From contig LT629952.1 of NCBI GenBank assembly GCA_900104565.1, positions 372,001-436,000 on the forward strand: DNA of 64,000 bases, given 5' to 3'. Below the pieces are notes generated by a model. That model was not told where the DNA came from. It did not search any database and saw nothing but the letters and a program-made list of their open reading frames with translations. The position numbers were made by a program, and so were the translations under genes. Of this stretch, positions 63,555-64,000 are shown piece after piece; position 1 is the first letter of the stretch, and each line of letters starts with the position of its first letter. The DNA is from Ruminococcaceae bacterium Marseille-P2935 (GTDB lineage Bacteria; Bacillota; Clostridia; Oscillospirales; Ruminococcaceae).

Positions 63555-63775
63555 AGATAGAAAGAACATGTGAAACATGCCAACTAGGGTTTGACCCATT
63601 CTGTGAACCTCAAAAAGATAGCAACAACATATGCATTAATTGGGAACCAGAAATAAAGTTATTTGAAGAAATGGTAAACATGCTACCTGAAAAAGAAAGA
63701 AATAAATTTCTAATGTCAGGTCAAAACATGGAATGGCTATACAAAAGAATTGAGGAAATAACCGAAGACAAATAA
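63551..63775 (+). CDS. Cys-rich 74-residue protein, copy 2
   Basis: Identical to the copy-1 protein, coupled to the XRE gene by ATGA. Confidence 0.75.
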   Translation: MKIERTCETCQLGFDPFCEPQKDSNNICINWEPEIKLFEEMVNMLPEKERNKFLMSGQNMEWLYKRIEEITEDK

Positions 63776-63781
63776 CCGTCC

Positions 63782-63913
63782 ACTTTCGCTAAATAACCGT
63801 TGTAGCGAAAGTTGAGAAAACAAAAAGCCGTGATACGCACCCAGCATATCACGGCTTTACTTTGTTTTTTCAATTTTAAAATGAATCGCTAAACCTGTAC
63901 CATTTAGCGAAAT
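63782..63913. other. att region between copies 2 and 3
   Basis: Contains the first dif-like repeat (63782-63812), the 12-bp hairpin (63824-63858) and the second, 9-base-spaced repeat (63886-63913), as at the end of copy 1. Confidence 0.8.
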
Positions 63914-64000
63914 TGTACTACATACTTTCCATGACTTCCCTAAGCTTCAACTGTTCAAACGTTAATGGTATAAACGTATCCTCAGGGTCTCCGAAGTCAT
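63903..64000. mobile_element. Start of a third element copy, cut by window end
   Basis: The bases from TTTAGCGAAAT to the window end repeat the beginning of copies 1 and 2. They include the last codons of a third rep gene on the minus strand (from 63918). The array therefore continues beyond the window. Confidence 0.93.

Larger units (their letters stand above)
60997..63902. mobile_element. Xer-exploiting ssDNA-type element, copy 2 (2,906 bp)
   Basis: A direct repeat of copy 1 with the same length. All genes and regulatory sites appear identical. The differences seen lie in the GC-rich non-coding region corresponding to 62235-62356. Confidence 0.92.

Overview
The window looks like the chromosome of a spore-forming member of the Clostridia, most like the Oscillospirales/Ruminococcaceae. 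The evidence is a complete spoIIIAA-AH operon, spoIIM and yunB, a SCIFF peptide with its radical-SAM maturase, GatCAB, two T-box leaders, a TPP riboswitch and a lysine riboswitch. No tRNA or rRNA gene and no transposase was seen. The first 58 kb are mostly ordinary, densely packed housekeeping genes.

Layout. 0-7 kb: 3' end of carB, a decayed peptide deformylase gene, the rpsF-ssb-rpsR operon, galU, a RING-type membrane protein, prfB and an rlmL-like methyltransferase gene, followed by seven 67-bp tandem repeats. 7-18 kb: a gene-poor stretch, membrane proteins, an Smr protein, typA, thiT under a TPP riboswitch, a HAD phosphatase, then a T-box-controlled XRE-cupin regulator and acyl-CoA synthetase. 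18-27 kb: methionine/folate one-carbon genes, yunB, ligA, gatCAB. 27-43 kb: spoIIIA operon, Asp23 protein, then a long run nusB / TsaD-like / xseAB / ispA / DUF212 / dxs / tlyA / nadK / argR / recN. 43-50 kb: tyrS with a tyrosine T-box, a dead flavin reductase gene, and a lysine operon (asd-dapA-dapB-ACT protein) read on the minus strand from a lysine riboswitch. 50-57 kb: queA-tgt-yajC, a TIGR04086-type membrane protein, scfA-scfB, proC, spoIIM and a Xer tyrosine recombinase gene.

The last 6 kb hold the most unusual material. A 2,906-bp element occurs in direct tandem (two complete copies and the start of a third). It is inserted in a perfect 11-6-11 bp dif-like site whose edge is only 14 bp from the start codon of the xer gene. 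Each unit carries an HUH (gene II/G2P-like) replication initiator, an 86-residue protein the size of inovirus ssDNA-binding proteins, two other small proteins, a 25-residue membrane peptide, and a divergent XRE repressor operon with a palindromic operator between opposed promoters. At one end there are two dif-like inverted repeats about 75 bp apart flanking a strong hairpin. Their arms are mutually complementary, the same layout as the folded single-stranded attP of Vibrio phage CTXphi. There are no morphogenesis genes.

My interpretation is a Gram-positive, Xer-exploiting ssDNA element, comparable in size and logic to the RS1 satellite of CTXphi, kept as a tandem array at the chromosomal dif site. 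The element's rep operon points straight into the host xer gene, so element transcription may now drive xer. The repeat structure, the att sites and the HUH and XRE motifs are visible in the sequence. The ssDNA life cycle and satellite status are inference.
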